From Fasciolopsis buskii (lineage: Eukaryota; Platyhelminthes; Trematoda; Plagiorchiida; Fasciolidae): a DNA stretch of 64,000 nt. The notes beneath the pieces are model-generated. The model was not told where the DNA came from. It did no database searches and saw only the letters and a program-made list of their open reading frames with translations. Positions 62,282 through 64,000 of this stretch are shown piece after piece. Position 1 is the stretch's first letter. Each line of letters begins with the position of its first letter. The translations under genes and the position numbers were made by a program. The stretch lies in the NCBI GenBank assembly GCA_008360955.1, contig LUCM01006059.1, positions 186,001 to 250,000 on the forward strand, in the 5' to 3' direction.

Positions 62282-64000
62282 TATGATTGACAAAGTAACT
62301 GGGTAATCTTATCAGACATCTGTTTAAAATGTGCTACAGTAGCAGTCATACACGACTCCCTACTCAGAAGAGGGTGCGATTGCATGCTCCCTCCATCGAT
62401 AACCCTGTCCATATGTCAAACAGTTCAATCCTATCTCTTCCCCGTCTTCGTTCTATTCCCGCTCAGGCTTTTTACGCGCTGCACGCAAAGCCTTCACCGT
62501 CTTCCATTCGGATCTCACTGACGTGTAACTACTAGTACTAATACAACCGGAATGCTTTCTGTATTTTTCTATTGTACAGTGTCAGCTTTTTCGTCTGTTC
62601 AATGATGACTTTATCTGACATGTTGATTTTCCGACGCAAGTTTTAAGATAAAACTGCGACTGTCTTTCAGCTAATTAGGAACTTTTCATTTCATATGAAA
62701 CAATAAGATGTACTTAATAGAAACAACGTCTATGTAGTGACGACCCAAGGTTTTAGTTACCATGAGTGGCTTGTCCCAAATCAGGTTTAAAATAAGTAGT
62801 TCAGGTACTGCATTGGCTAAACACTATCTGATTGACTGTAGGGCAGTGGTCCACCTAAGTGTTAGAAAACACCCCGGCGAGTAAGCTCGTTTTCAGTGAC
62901 TCATACTTATACCATTGTATCACAATATACGAGGAGGAATTTTAAGGGGTTGGATTAGTTGGATAAAAATATGGTGATCTTTAAGTTATTGCGTCCTTTG
63001 GATTCTGCACTGGGATGGCGAGCCAGGGGACTTGAAGAACAACTTCAAACTAATTTTGACCACGCAGTGGAATATTGTGAAAACCGATCGTGACAGACTC
63101 GGCTGTGCTCAAGACACGACACGTTCCCAACCCCGAAGTTTGTGCGGAGGAAGGACCGCCCGTGGTATACTCACGGTGTGGTTAGTCTGTTTGATGTGTG
63201 AAACCTTGCTCTGTTAAAAGACTGTTGCTCCAGGGCTCATGAACGCATCCAAGTGTATGATCATGCAGCCAGATTATATTGTTCCATAGGAACACGTGAA
63301 TGGGCAGATGCAAAGGAGACTGTAGGATCAAGAACTTAGTCTCTCAGCAGTAATGATATCATGGCCGACAGCTGCACAGGATTTGGCGCTTGACTTTACA
63401 AAATGCCTTGTTCATAGCGTTCTTTAGTTTTCTTTATGTGGTCTCTGCTAGCGTGCCACTTTTGGATGTTAAAATTAACCTATGATGTCTATCTCCCCAT
63501 CAACATCCTCCCGGGAATTTCACTTTTCGTCTGCATTACATGCTATCAGATGGTCGACTTCAGTGGCCACTTTTCGATAAACACCATTCCAAACATCCGA
63601 AGTTCTGCTTCAGCAGTGTATATCCTTTTGCTCTGTTTGCAATGCATTTCAGTAGGTCCCCTTTCACACGAATAAGTACAGAGCTGTGATAATGGACGTA
63701 ATGTCCCTTCTGCTTGTCTCTTTTGTGTACTGATCACCGAACTGGGCCACCTCCTGCGCGAAACAGTGGCACGCTCAGGAATGCTATTTTACTGTCCGGT
63801 CTCGCTTCTATTGTTAAGCTTACGCTTGAATAAGTTGAGATGGACTTACCCAGCAGTTGGTTAACTCTCATCTAGGGCTAAATTACATAAAAAGTCATCT
63901 CTACGATGTTCGTACAAATAAGGGTCGTGAACTGACGATTCAAGTTGTCTACTTCCCACCTTAGTCTCGAACATATCAGCTAACCGTTGAGCTAGCGTAC
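62282..64000. other. Gene-poor stretch
   Basis: Nothing recognised to the end of the window. Confidence 0.5.

Overview
The window reads as a nuclear sequence from an animal, most likely a digenean flatworm (trematode). The grounds are short exons separated by kilobase-scale introns, a decayed RTE-type retrotransposon with a GAT-repeat tail, several copies of a tRNA-derived SINE, and no compact gene packing. The species is inferred, not shown. No bacterial operon, CRISPR array, rRNA or intact tRNA was found.

Region 1 (about 0.9-17.1 kb, + strand) carries the 3' half of one spliced gene. Seven exons (902-958, 1972-2233, 4233-4448, 7295-7822, 11069-11306, 13923-14037, 16724-17093) join in one open frame, and every exon-exon phase agrees. 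They encode the end of one fibronectin type III (FN3) domain, a glutamine-rich linker and two further FN3 domains. Strand motifs, domain order and a special cysteine pattern match FN3 domains 2-4 of anosmin-1 (ANOS1/KAL1), a secreted heparan-sulfate-binding matrix protein that guides neurons. The signal peptide, Cys-rich and WAP domains and first FN3 domain would lie upstream of the window. The protein has large flatworm-type insertions in domain loops. A 75-nt phase-neutral cassette exon is possible at 12908-12982.

The C-terminus is not settled. Exon 7 can read through to a stop at 17138-17140, or splice at a consensus donor to a candidate exon at 22809-22970. From there, phase-compatible terminal exons exist at 23672, 58004 and 62013, with a possible internal exon at 30152.

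Region 2 (about 17-64 kb) is intronic or intergenic DNA with mobile-element debris: an RTE 3' end (about 18.4-19.3 kb), SINE copies (8.5, 34.7, 39.6 and 59.9 kb), a possible Tc1/mariner-type helix-turn-helix relic (42.9-43.2 kb, minus strand), and several microsatellites. The most striking structure is a pair of 344-bp inverted arms at 53236-53579 and 54025-54368. They look identical, including an internal AT microsatellite, and are embedded in older, diverged inverted homology on both sides.
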